From positions 1 through 37,884 of the forward strand of contig JACUUK010000005.1 in the NCBI GenBank assembly GCA_014859315.1: 37,884 bases of DNA. The letters are read 5' to 3'. Below, one piece after another: positions 1 to 9,295 of this stretch; positions within the stretch are counted from its first letter, which is position 1; every line of letters starts with the position of its first letter. Source of the DNA: Candidatus Aminicenantota bacterium (lineage in GTDB: Bacteria > Acidobacteriota > Aminicenantia > Aminicenantales > Aminicenantaceae). A program made the translations under genes and the position numbers. The notes under the pieces are model-generated. The model saw only the letters and a list, made by a program, of their open reading frames with translations. It did not search any database and had not been told where the DNA came from.

Positions 1-83
1 CTGAGCTATTTTTATCAATAAACCTTGACTTGAAGTATAAAATAAGTAAAAAATATTGAGACTTTTCTTAAAGGAGAGATTAG

Positions 84-2879
84 CTGAATCATATTAATTC
101 GAAGTACATTACATTATGTATTGTTGTCCTTTTTGGGTGTTTCTTCTTTTCGCCCGCATTATTTGGAGATGACTTCGGAACAATCTTGGGCCGTATCCTG
201 GACATTAATCAAAAGCCCATACAATATATTCCCATAAACATAAAGAGAAAAGAAAACGGATTCCAAAAAAAGCTTGAGAGTGACTCAAACGGTATGTTTG
301 TCTTTGCAGGTTCCCCCCCGGGAGAATACATTGTTTCTATTGAATCTAAAGAATTCAATCCAGTATCGAGTGAAGGAATCTTCGTAGAACCGTCCCAGAA
401 TGTGCACATCATAGTGACTCTTACCTCGATGCAAAGCAATAAAAAATCTACGTTGGATGTTTTGCGCATTGACTATACACACAACCAGTATCAAACTTTG
501 CTTGAAAAAACCCAAATAGAGGAGCTTCCATCAGCCCATAATGTCTGGTCCCTTGTTGAAAATCAGGACCTGTCTGCCACAACAAACCGCATTGATGTAG
601 GCGGCCTTTGGGGAACAATCCCAGCGCTATTCAGTGCAAGAGGAGGGTGTTCTTGGACGCAAAACACTTACTTATTAAACGGAATGGATGTCACAGACCC
701 TTACTGGACAGGAAAACCCTTGTTCTACCCTGATTATTTTGCTCTTCAATACACACAGTTCATCAATGCAGGAAATCCACCCGAAGCACTCTCGCCAGGA
801 GGATTTTTCAACTTGCTTACAAGGAAAGCAAACAACTCTATTAAGGGCGGAATTTCATTCTTTTTCCTAAATAAAATCTTACAGAGTTCTAATATTTCCT
901 CAGCGCTTGAGAAAGAAGGAATCTTTGAAAGCCATTCATTTAATTATTTTATGGATGGAAATGCCAATATCTCTGGCCCAATTATTCCTGAAAAACTCTT
1001 TTTCTTCAGTTCCCTGTCATCTCACTATCTCTCCCGGGACTTAGCTGAATATGATTCTGAAGATAAAAGTTCCATGAATTCAGGGCTTCTAAGCTTCGAT
1101 TATCATTTTTCAGAAGAAAGCATGCTTCGACTCCTGTGGACAGGACAAATTGTCTATCATCCATCATATAGTGCAGAAAGGCAGGTGCCTTTTTCTTCAA
1201 CACTAAACCGTAAAGAATTTTATGATGTTTACCAAGCTATCTGGACAGCCAGAGTAAGAAATTTTCATTTTTTCAAAGTTGGATTAAACTATTCACATGG
1301 AGATATTCGCTCTCGCTTTCAGGATGAATCAACATCAGTTCACAGATTGGAAGTCTTTCGTAAAACTCCATCTGGACTAGCCCCAGTTTCCTCGCGTGAC
1401 AAGCGTCGTTTACTAACATTTCTTGCCAAAGGAGAATCGATTGTTTCGACGCATGATTCCACTCAACATAAATTTCAATATGGGTTACAACTAAAATATG
1501 CTTTTTCATCTTCCAGTAAGGAAATAAATGAAAATACACACCTGCATTTTTTTAATGGAGAACCCCTTGAAATTGTTAGGTACAATACTCCAGTAAGCCA
1601 TCAGGAAGCGTCCATGAACTGGAATATTTTTGCTCAGGATTCTTTCTCATTCTCAAACCTTGTTTCTTTTTATGTGGGCTTTAATATATCTTCAAGTATA
1701 GGATGGATGCCTGAGCAGTTTTTTTCACTGGTGAAAGGCGCACAGCAGGATATAAGATGGATTAATCTTTCACCTCGTATCGGTCTAATTATTCCTTTAA
1801 CCAGTTCTAAAAAATCTGCTATCAAACTCTCAGGTGCTCGCTATTACTTCAATCTTCCTCTTAATTACCTTACTTATGGCAACCCAGACTCTCTTGGGGC
1901 TTTGGTATATACCTGGGAAGATACTAATGGAGACAGGTGCTTTCAAGAAGAAGAACAAGGAAACCTTCTCAGGCGCGAAGGACATTTTTACTCTGAGATT
2001 GATGAAAATCTAAAAAGGCCTTTTACTGACGAGCTAATCTTAGCTTATCATTCGGCTTTCAGCTCCAAATGGTATTTTTCTCTTGCAGCATTCCTCAGAG
2101 AGACAAGAAATCTTATAGAGACTATAAATACAGGAGTTCCTTTCTCTTCATATGTTCCTGTTGAAATATTCGACATTGGTGATGACAGGATTCCGAATAC
2201 GCATGATGATTTGAGTTTTATTGTCTATAATCAAAATAGCAACTCATTTGGTCAGGACTTTTTTCTTCTAACGAACCCAGATGCAAACGACAGGGTTACT
2301 CGTTATTATGGCCTTGACTTGATTCTTCTTAAGAAATACAGCGATAAATTCACTTTCTTTCTGTCATTAACCGCAACTGCTGCAATCGGGACTACAAGCC
2401 CAGGGAACACAGAATGGGAAAACGATGACGGCGTGATTGGAGCCCTATATGACAATCCTAACAGTCTTATAAACGCTAAAGGAAGAGTGCGTTTTGACAG
2501 GGCATATACCGGAAGATTGGGGTTTAATTATTTGACTCCTTTTGGAATAAGATTTGGATGTATCATAAAATATTATGACGGACAGCCATTTGCACGTAAA
2601 ATCATAGTACAAGGATTTAACCAGGGACCTTTTTATATTCAAGCACACCCTCGCGGAAAAGCCCGTTACGAGTACAACCGTACCATTGATATTCGCATAG
2701 AAAAAATTTTTCTTTTAGGAAAAACCAAATTGCGATTGATTTTAGACGGGTTCAATATAATAAATAGGGCATGTGCAACTGAAGAGAATGAATGGACTGG
2801 ACCTGAATTTCCATTACGCTTTGCAACAGAGGTTCAGTCTCCAAGAGTCTTTCGTTTAGGATTATCCTATGAATTTTAA
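84..2879 (+). CDS. TonB-dependent receptor-like (Oar-like) outer-membrane protein with N-terminal carboxypeptidase-regulatory-like domain; start probably upstream of the ORF-track start at 186
   Basis: N-terminal CarboxypepD_reg-like segment (GRILDINQKPIQYIPINIK..GMFVFAGSPPGEYIVSIES), plug-like segment (LLNGMDVTDPYW..GGFFNLLTRKANN), C-terminal beta-barrel ending RLGLSYEF. The frame is open upstream to the TAG at 81-83 and encodes a signal peptide (YITLCIVVLFGCFFFSPALFGDD); AAGGAGAG Shine-Dalgarno at 71-78. Confidence 0.8.
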   Translation: MNHINSKYITLCIVVLFGCFFFSPALFGDDFGTILGRILDINQKPIQYIPINIKRKENGFQKKLESDSNGMFVFAGSPPGEYIVSIESKEFNPVSSEGIFVEPSQNVHIIVTLTSMQSNKKSTLDVLRIDYTHNQYQTLLEKTQIEELPSAHNVWSLVENQDLSATTNRIDVGGLWGTIPALFSARGGCSWTQNTYLLNGMDVTDPYWTGKPLFYPDYFALQYTQFINAGNPPEALSPGGFFNLLTRKANNSIKGGISFFFLNKILQSSNISSALEKEGIFESHSFNYFMDGNANISGPIIPEKLFFFSSLSSHYLSRDLAEYDSEDKSSMNSGLLSFDYHFSEESMLRLLWTGQIVYHPSYSAERQVPFSSTLNRKEFYDVYQAIWTARVRNFHFFKVGLNYSHGDIRSRFQDESTSVHRLEVFRKTPSGLAPVSSRDKRRLLTFLAKGESIVSTHDSTQHKFQYGLQLKYAFSSSSKEINENTHLHFFNGEPLEIVRYNTPVSHQEASMNWNIFAQDSFSFSNLVSFYVGFNISSSIGWMPEQFFSLVKGAQQDIRWINLSPRIGLIIPLTSSKKSAIKLSGARYYFNLPLNYLTYGNPDSLGALVYTWEDTNGDRCFQEEEQGNLLRREGHFYSEIDENLKRPFTDELILAYHSAFSSKWYFSLAAFLRETRNLIETINTGVPFSSYVPVEIFDIGDDRIPNTHDDLSFIVYNQNSNSFGQDFFLLTNPDANDRVTRYYGLDLILLKKYSDKFTFFLSLTATAAIGTTSPGNTEWENDDGVIGALYDNPNSLINAKGRVRFDRAYTGRLGFNYLTPFGIRFGCIIKYYDGQPFARKIIVQGFNQGPFYIQAHPRGKARYEYNRTIDIRIEKIFLLGKTKLRLILDGFNIINRACATEENEWTGPEFPLRFATEVQSPRVFRLGLSYEF

Positions 2880-3696
2880 AAACAAAAAGACAATTAAATT
2901 TCTCTTACTATTAGCCGTGGTTTTTTGTACATTATGCTTGCAATTTGGCTATGCATATGAAATTTTCATCTATCGTCCGTGCCTAAAAAAAGATTCAGTC
3001 TCAAAGGAAAATAAAATCACTCTTCACGGAGAATTCTTTGGCCATCTGCAGCTTCCAAGCACATTTCCAAGTTACAATGACTTAAGCGGAGATGAGGACA
3101 GGTGGAATTATGGGTTTCAAAACCTCATTTTCATCACAGAAAACACGAGTTTTCTTACTCAATTAATCACCCATGACAACGGGCATAACAGAACGAAATT
3201 TGACTGGCATTTCTCATTAAGGCATCTGCTTTTTGATAACTTTGCCGTAATAATTGGCCACGACAGTAATCACGACTCAGATAACTTGAGTAAACTTTAT
3301 GGAAAAAGCTTTTATCTCAATCGAAACTATGTAGGTTTTGGACTGCCTTTTGAATCGAATAATTTTTATATTGAACCTTTTACATGGTTTTTCCATCATA
3401 CAAACCATCGTGGGCATCTTGACTTTTCTGGCGAAAAACTCTGCCAAGAATACGGGCTAAGAATTGGGCTTTTGCTAAAAGAACGCCTTAGTTTAAATCT
3501 GCAGGTTATATCTCAAAGTGAAGCTTATTTTTCACTCGGACAGGCATTTCTTGTTGATTTAATTATTAGATTTAGAGTTTTGGATTATTTAGAATTGTCT
3601 TCAGGAGCATGCCTTTGGAAAGACATTCAAAAAAGCAGGTTAGGTAATCAGAAAAATTTCTATAAACTTATTTGGGGAATAGCTATTCCTTTTTAA
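2869..3696 (+). CDS. Putative outer-membrane beta-barrel protein of unknown function, signal peptide present
   Basis: Signal peptide MNFKNKKTIKFLLLLAVVFCTLCLQFGYA; alternating amphipathic strands; terminal IWGIAIPF (C-terminal Phe); overlaps the upstream receptor gene by 11 nt. Confidence 0.65.
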   Translation: MNFKNKKTIKFLLLLAVVFCTLCLQFGYAYEIFIYRPCLKKDSVSKENKITLHGEFFGHLQLPSTFPSYNDLSGDEDRWNYGFQNLIFITENTSFLTQLITHDNGHNRTKFDWHFSLRHLLFDNFAVIIGHDSNHDSDNLSKLYGKSFYLNRNYVGFGLPFESNNFYIEPFTWFFHHTNHRGHLDFSGEKLCQEYGLRIGLLLKERLSLNLQVISQSEAYFSLGQAFLVDLIIRFRVLDYLELSSGACLWKDIQKSRLGNQKNFYKLIWGIAIPF

Positions 3697-3706
3697 GAGG
3701 AGACGA

Positions 3707-5731
3707 ATGCTTTCAAATCCGGAAAAAGTTCTTTTGGTTTTTTTCATAATTTCCACCTTTTTTGCCTTTACACTTCCTGTAATCTACAGAATCCGTATTA
3801 TTTGTAAGGGACGGCCCGAAAATAGATTTAATCACATAATCAAACGTATTTGGGTTGCTTTTACTAAGGTATTTTTTCAGAGATGCACACTAAAAAATGA
3901 AAGAAAGTGGACAGGACTCATTCATGCGTTTATTTTTTATGGAGCCCTAACTTTTGATACAGCTACAATAAATCATACATTAGAGGGATTCATCCCTGAT
4001 TTTCACCTTTTTGGCCATACGAAATTTGCTTCTTTTTTCTCATTGATGATTAATATTTTTGCAATTCTTGTCCTTACAGGTGTCATTTTTTTTGTTACTA
4101 AAAGGTTTATATTAAGACCAAAGGCCTATGCGACTACACCTGTTGACTCTGGAATTATTTACATTCTGCTCATCTCAGCAACACTAAGCTATCTGTATTT
4201 TGAATCATTCTCCATAGCCCTGCATCCTGAAACAGAGCGCCTTGCTTTTTTGGGTGGATACTTTGCTCAGTTAATCAGAAATACTGGCTTAAGCCCATCG
4301 ATTATTGCGACTCACTTCAAGATTTCTTGGTGGACACATCTAATTGTTGTTTACACCTTTATTTCCTATGTCCCTCATTCTAAATATTTCCACATGTTTG
4401 CAGCTCCATTCAATGTTCTTTTCAGGTCAGATGATGCCATGTGTTCCTTGAAACACCTGGATATCGAAAACTCTGAAGTATTTGGCACAGAAAGGACGAC
4501 AGATTACACCTGGAAAGACCTTCTTGATGCATTTGCTTGTGTTGAATGTGGACGCTGCCAGGATGTTTGTCCTGCTTTTTCAACTGAAAAACCTTTATCA
4601 CCAAAAATGATTATTTTCAACCTAAGGGAATACCTAAAAAAAGAAGGGAAAAAAATCATTTCTAACGAGAAAGACATCAGCACTCTGATTCCAGATGTTA
4701 TTTCAGAAGACGAAATCTGGAATTGTACAACCTGTGGAAGTTGCATGCATGTTTGTCCTGTTGAAGTAGAGCACATTCCAAAGATAGTAGGCCTCAGACA
4801 AAGCCAGGTACTTATGCAAGGAAAATTTCCATCTGAATTAAACTCATTTTTCAGAAACATTGAAACTAATAGTAATCCTTGGGGAATCGGCTTTGCAAAC
4901 AGGGCAAACTGGACCGAAGGCCTTAATGTGAAGTTAATGAGTGACTATTCAGACGCTGAATATTTATTCTGGGTTGGATGTGCTGGTTCTTTTGATGATA
5001 ATGGTAAAAAAATCTCTCAATCAGTAGTCAAAATTCTTAATTACGCAGCAATCGATTTCGCGATACTTGGAACTGAAGAAAAATGCTGTGGAGACTCGGC
5101 AAAGAGATTAGGAAACGAATACTTATTCCAGATGCTCGCAGGAGAAAATATAGAAACATTCAAAAAATATAATGTAAAGAAGATAATCGTGGCTTGCCCT
5201 CATGGATACAATACTTTCAAAAATGAATATCCAAAATTAATTGATTTACTTCCAAATCTATCACCTGAAGAAAAGGAAAACTTGAAAAAAATAGAGATCA
5301 TCCACCATGTACTTTTAATTAATGACCTCATAAAAAGCGGCCGACTGGCGTTGAAATCAAAGTGTGATAAAACCATCACCTATCACGATTCATGCTATCT
5401 GGGCAGGCATAATTCTATCATTCAGGAACCCCGATACATATTGGAAGCTTCGAGCAAAAACAAGCTCATTGAGCTTGATAACAACAAGGAACACAGTTTC
5501 TGCTGCGGAGCTGGCGGTGGATTGATGTGGACAGAGGAATCCACTGGAACACGCATCAATCATATGAGGACAGAAGAAATCATCGAGAAAAATTCAGATA
5601 TTGTTGTTACATCATGTCCTTTTTGTAAGACAATGCTCAGCGATGGATTGAAAGATAAAGGTAAAGAGTCGATTCAAGTTCTGGATATTGCACAAATTGT
5701 GTCAGAAAATCTTGAAGAATCAAATCAATAA
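3707..5731 (+). CDS. Membrane-anchored (Fe-S)-binding oxidoreductase, HdrD/CCG-domain family with N-terminal multi-TM (NarI-like) domain
   Basis: N-terminal TM segments; two 4Fe-4S motifs (CVECGRCQDVCP, CTTCGSCMHVCP); two CCG domains (CCGDSAKR; FCCGAGGGLMWTEE; TSCPFCKTML). Confidence 0.85.
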   Translation: MLSNPEKVLLVFFIISTFFAFTLPVIYRIRIICKGRPENRFNHIIKRIWVAFTKVFFQRCTLKNERKWTGLIHAFIFYGALTFDTATINHTLEGFIPDFHLFGHTKFASFFSLMINIFAILVLTGVIFFVTKRFILRPKAYATTPVDSGIIYILLISATLSYLYFESFSIALHPETERLAFLGGYFAQLIRNTGLSPSIIATHFKISWWTHLIVVYTFISYVPHSKYFHMFAAPFNVLFRSDDAMCSLKHLDIENSEVFGTERTTDYTWKDLLDAFACVECGRCQDVCPAFSTEKPLSPKMIIFNLREYLKKEGKKIISNEKDISTLIPDVISEDEIWNCTTCGSCMHVCPVEVEHIPKIVGLRQSQVLMQGKFPSELNSFFRNIETNSNPWGIGFANRANWTEGLNVKLMSDYSDAEYLFWVGCAGSFDDNGKKISQSVVKILNYAAIDFAILGTEEKCCGDSAKRLGNEYLFQMLAGENIETFKKYNVKKIIVACPHGYNTFKNEYPKLIDLLPNLSPEEKENLKKIEIIHHVLLINDLIKSGRLALKSKCDKTITYHDSCYLGRHNSIIQEPRYILEASSKNKLIELDNNKEHSFCCGAGGGLMWTEESTGTRINHMRTEEIIEKNSDIVVTSCPFCKTMLSDGLKDKGKESIQVLDIAQIVSENLEESNQ

Positions 5732-5733
5732 TT

Positions 5734-6768
5734 TCATGTTAATATTGCCCGGAAGGCAGATATTGCTCTATCGACATCTTCATCATCCACATCTTTATGC
5801 GTTACAAAACGAATTTCTTTTTTACTGACCTGTAATGCCAGGATTCCGCGTTCATTTAATCTATTTAGAAACTCGGAAACAGTCAATCTCGGATGATTGA
5901 AGCCGAATATTACAATGTTCGTCTGTATAAATTCTGGTTCAAGTTTAATACCAGGAAAACCAGCAATAGCTAATGCTAATTTCTTAGCCCTTATGTTATC
6001 TTCTTGAATCCTGTCAACCATTTCAGTAAGAGCAACAAGTCCAGCAGCAGCTATAATACCAACCTGACGCATTCCACCACCCAATGCTTTACGGACTCGG
6101 CGTGCCATGTCTATAAATTCCCTTGGCCCTATGAGCATCGAACCTATAGGAGCTGATAGGCCCTTTGACAAACAAAACATCACAGAATCGGCAATAGCAG
6201 CATAGTCTTTAACAGGAATTTTGGTTGCATGGCTTGCATTGAAAATACGCGCTCCATCCAAATGGACCTTTATTTCATGCTTATCTGCAATTTTTCTTAT
6301 TTCTTTTAAATTATCTAATGGGACCACTGCTCCACTCCAATTATTATGGGTATTTTCTACACAAATAAGGGATGTTTTAGGTATATGGACAGAAGATTTA
6401 CGGATATTCTTTTCGATGTCATCTGGATCCATGGCTCCCCGGTTGGAATTAAGCACCCTGGGCAAAACTCTTGATATAAAAGTCATATGAGTGGATTCCA
6501 TATTATAAATATGAGACTTTGCTTCAACTATGACCTCTTCCAGTTCTCTTGTCCAGGCTTTGATAGCCACAGAATTCCCCATTGTTCCAGAAGGCATAAA
6601 TACCGCTGCATCTTTCCCCATCATCCCAGCAGACATTTCCTCCAGTTTCTGGACAGTAGGGTCATCTCCAAGCACATCGTCTCCAACAATGGCCTCAGCC
6701 ATGGCTTTTCTCATATTCGGAGTAGGCCGAGTTACTGTATCACTACGAAAATCTGAATATTTATCCAT
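5734..6768 (-). CDS. ltaE: Low-specificity L-threonine aldolase (PLP-dependent beta-eliminating lyase family)
   Basis: FRSDTVTRPTPNMRKAMAEAIVGDDVLGDDPTVQKLEE; HLDGARIFNA; SKGLSAPIGS (PLP lysine). Confidence 0.9.
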   Translation of the reverse strand: MDKYSDFRSDTVTRPTPNMRKAMAEAIVGDDVLGDDPTVQKLEEMSAGMMGKDAAVFMPSGTMGNSVAIKAWTRELEEVIVEAKSHIYNMESTHMTFISRVLPRVLNSNRGAMDPDDIEKNIRKSSVHIPKTSLICVENTHNNWSGAVVPLDNLKEIRKIADKHEIKVHLDGARIFNASHATKIPVKDYAAIADSVMFCLSKGLSAPIGSMLIGPREFIDMARRVRKALGGGMRQVGIIAAAGLVALTEMVDRIQEDNIRAKKLALAIAGFPGIKLEPEFIQTNIVIFGFNHPRLTVSEFLNRLNERGILALQVSKKEIRFVTHKDVDDEDVDRAISAFRAILT

Positions 6769-6902
6769 TCAATTCACCTCCTCTTATCCGAAGTCCCATT
6801 ATAAGAAAAAGAATCTCATTGAGCAAATGTTCACTTAATAATCGTACTTGCAAGGAACGATTTTGATGTTTACTTGGTTATTAATCTATGGTATAGATTA
6901 CT

Positions 6903-7646
6903 GTGATTTTAAGTAACTACAAATGGTCCATGGATAAGAAATATTATTGGGATATTCCTTTATATATTCTGATTTTTCTCAATCTCTTTTTCTTAAGCGC
7001 TATACTATCTTATCAATTTACAATGAAAGGAGAGATGACTACTGTACCCGACCTCGAGGGGAAAATATTTGATCAGGCCAAAGAAGAATTGTTTCAAAAA
7101 AAATTATCCATTGTACAAAGCGGACTTCAAGTTCATGAGAAATGGGAACAGGGAAAAATAATTTTCCAAGACCCACCAGCTGGTTCAAAGATCAAGCTGA
7201 ACAAAGTTGTCAAGGTTATTTTAAGCACAGGAAAAGAGAAAGTTTTAGTTCCTAACTTTATAGGGAAAAGTTTTCAAACGATAAATCAAACTCTTCAAGA
7301 ATCAGGATTAAAAAAAGGGAAAATATCTCATGTACATACACCTAAATACGCAGCAGGAAAAATCATGGCCCAATTTCCCCAGCAAGAAGAAGAAGTTGGG
7401 CGAGACACATATATAAGTTTTCTTATAAGCCAGGGAGAAATAGAAAAAAAATATCTCATGCCTGACCTCATAGGAAAGCGTGCTGAAACAGTCATCGCCA
7501 AGTTAAAAGAAATGGATTTCCGTGTTGGAGATATACGATATGTACTCTACCCTGGCCTTGAATCAGGGATAATCATAAAGCAATTTCCTACGCAAGGGTT
7601 CCGTATACAAAAAAGAAATCTGATTACTTTGGAGGTCAGTAAATAA
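6903..7646 (+). CDS. Membrane-anchored protein with about 3 PASTA domains; GTG at 6903 or ATG at 6930 possible starts
   Basis: N-terminal TM helix (YWDIPLYILIFLNLFFLSAILSYQF) followed by repeats TVPDLEGKIFDQAKEEL.., LVPNFIGKSFQTINQTL.., LMPDLIGKRAETVIAKL.. with PxAGSxI-type ends. Confidence 0.8.
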   Translation: MILSNYKWSMDKKYYWDIPLYILIFLNLFFLSAILSYQFTMKGEMTTVPDLEGKIFDQAKEELFQKKLSIVQSGLQVHEKWEQGKIIFQDPPAGSKIKLNKVVKVILSTGKEKVLVPNFIGKSFQTINQTLQESGLKKGKISHVHTPKYAAGKIMAQFPQQEEEVGRDTYISFLISQGEIEKKYLMPDLIGKRAETVIAKLKEMDFRVGDIRYVLYPGLESGIIIKQFPTQGFRIQKRNLITLEVSK

Positions 7647-8308
7647 TGATAAAAATTGCTCCTTCGATTCTTTCTGCAGATTTTACAAAAATTGAAGAGT
7701 CGGTTAAAATGGCAGAAGAAGCAGGGGCGGATGTCATTCATATCGACATTATGGACGGACATTTCGTTCCAAATCTGACTTTCGGCCCTCAGCTTGTCGC
7801 TTGCTTAAAAGAAAAAACCTCCCTCCCTTTAGATGTTCACTTGATGGTGGAAAATCCGCGCAAATTTATTCCTCTATTCCATGAAGCTGGAGCAGATTGG
7901 ATATCCATCCACGTTGAGGCGTCTTCGCATCTTCATAAAGATATTACTCTTATAAAGGAATTAAATAAAAAAGCCGGACTTGCACTAAACCCGGCTACTC
8001 CACTTCATATGATAAGCGAAATCATCGAAGAATTAGACTTTGTGCTTCTGATGACAGTAAATCCCGGATGGGGTGGTCAGGAATTCATTGATTCATGTCA
8101 TGGTAAAATCACCCGTTTAAAAAATTGGATAAAAGAACTGAAGCTTGATATTCCGATTGAAATTGATGGAGGAGTAAAGCTTGAAAACATCGAACAAATA
8201 TTAAAAGATGGTGTAGATATATGTGTTATTGGTTCAGGTATTTTTAAAGAAAAAAACCCACGGGAAACGCTGATTAAAATAAAAGAATTAACAAAAAAAT
8301 ACGAATAA
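7646..8308 (+). CDS. rpe: Ribulose-phosphate 3-epimerase
   Basis: IAPSILSADFTKIEE; VIHIDIMDGHFVPNLTFGP; LDVHLMVENP; MTVNPGWGGQEFI; EIDGGV; overlaps the upstream stop codon by 1 nt. Confidence 0.95.
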   Translation: MIKIAPSILSADFTKIEESVKMAEEAGADVIHIDIMDGHFVPNLTFGPQLVACLKEKTSLPLDVHLMVENPRKFIPLFHEAGADWISIHVEASSHLHKDITLIKELNKKAGLALNPATPLHMISEIIEELDFVLLMTVNPGWGGQEFIDSCHGKITRLKNWIKELKLDIPIEIDGGVKLENIEQILKDGVDICVIGSGIFKEKNPRETLIKIKELTKKYE

Positions 8309-8310
8309 CC

Positions 8311-9255
8311 ATGATTTGTATTGTAACAGGAGCAGCAGGTTTTATTGGTTCGCATCTTTGTGGAAAACTCCTTGATATTGGGCATTCCGTCATAGGAATA
8401 GACTCTTTTACTGATTTTTACCCCAAATACATCAAGGAGCAAAACATCAGGCCTCTACTGAAAAAAGATAAATTTGAATTCATTGCAAAAGACATCCATG
8501 AATGTGATCTTTCGAAACTGATGAAAAAAGCAGGGTGTGTTTTTCATCTTGCTGCCCAAGCTGGAGTCAGGACAAGTTGGGGACAGAATTTTTCTATTTA
8601 TACTAAAAACAATATTGAAGCTACACAAAAACTTTTAGAAGCTGCAAAGGATGTAACACTCGAAAAATTCATATATGCCTCTTCCTCTTCTGTCTACGGG
8701 TTTTGCCCAGAGCTTCCAATGGTAGAGACAAGCTCCTGTTTTCCCTACTCTCCTTATGGAGTAACAAAGTTAGCGGCTGAAAACCTGTGTACTCTTTATT
8801 TCAGGAATTATGGTGTTCCTTGTGTTTCTTTGAGATTTTTCACTGTATATGGCCCTGGACAACGTCCAGATATGGCTTTTCATAAGTTTTTTAAAGCCAT
8901 CATTGATAATAAGCCAATATCGATTTATGGGGATGGAAAACAGACAAGAGATTTCACTTATATCGATGATATAATCGAAGCAAATGTGGCTTCTCTTACC
9001 AGAGGAAAGCCCGGAGAAATCTACAATTTAGGTGGAGGAAACAGAAAGAAATTAAAGGATATCTTTCCAATCTTAGAGAAAGTCACTCAGAAAAAAATAA
9101 AAATCACCTGGGAAGACCGGCAGTTGGGCGATGTCCCCCATACATTTGCAAATATTGAAAAGGCCAGAAAAGAACTTAACTTTCAGCCGAAAACCAAGGT
9201 TGACGATGGCCTCAAAGAAGAATGGAAATGGATTCAAAAACTCTATTCATCTTAG
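8311..9255 (+). CDS. NAD-dependent nucleotide-sugar epimerase/dehydratase (SDR, UDP-glucuronate epimerase-like)
   Basis: GAAGFIGSHL Rossmann motif; HLAAQAGVR; SSSVYG; YGVTK active site; RFFTVYGPGQRPDMA; GDGKQTRDFTYIDD. Confidence 0.88.
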   Translation: MICIVTGAAGFIGSHLCGKLLDIGHSVIGIDSFTDFYPKYIKEQNIRPLLKKDKFEFIAKDIHECDLSKLMKKAGCVFHLAAQAGVRTSWGQNFSIYTKNNIEATQKLLEAAKDVTLEKFIYASSSSVYGFCPELPMVETSSCFPYSPYGVTKLAAENLCTLYFRNYGVPCVSLRFFTVYGPGQRPDMAFHKFFKAIIDNKPISIYGDGKQTRDFTYIDDIIEANVASLTRGKPGEIYNLGGGNRKKLKDIFPILEKVTQKKIKITWEDRQLGDVPHTFANIEKARKELNFQPKTKVDDGLKEEWKWIQKLYSS

Positions 9256-9295
9256 CTAAAAAAATAAAAACGTTTATTTATAAAGGAAAAATAAA

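Noticed and set aside
6221-6838. Several plus-strand ORFs opposite ltaE
   Set aside because: Antisense to a confidently assigned gene; likely codon-bias shadows.
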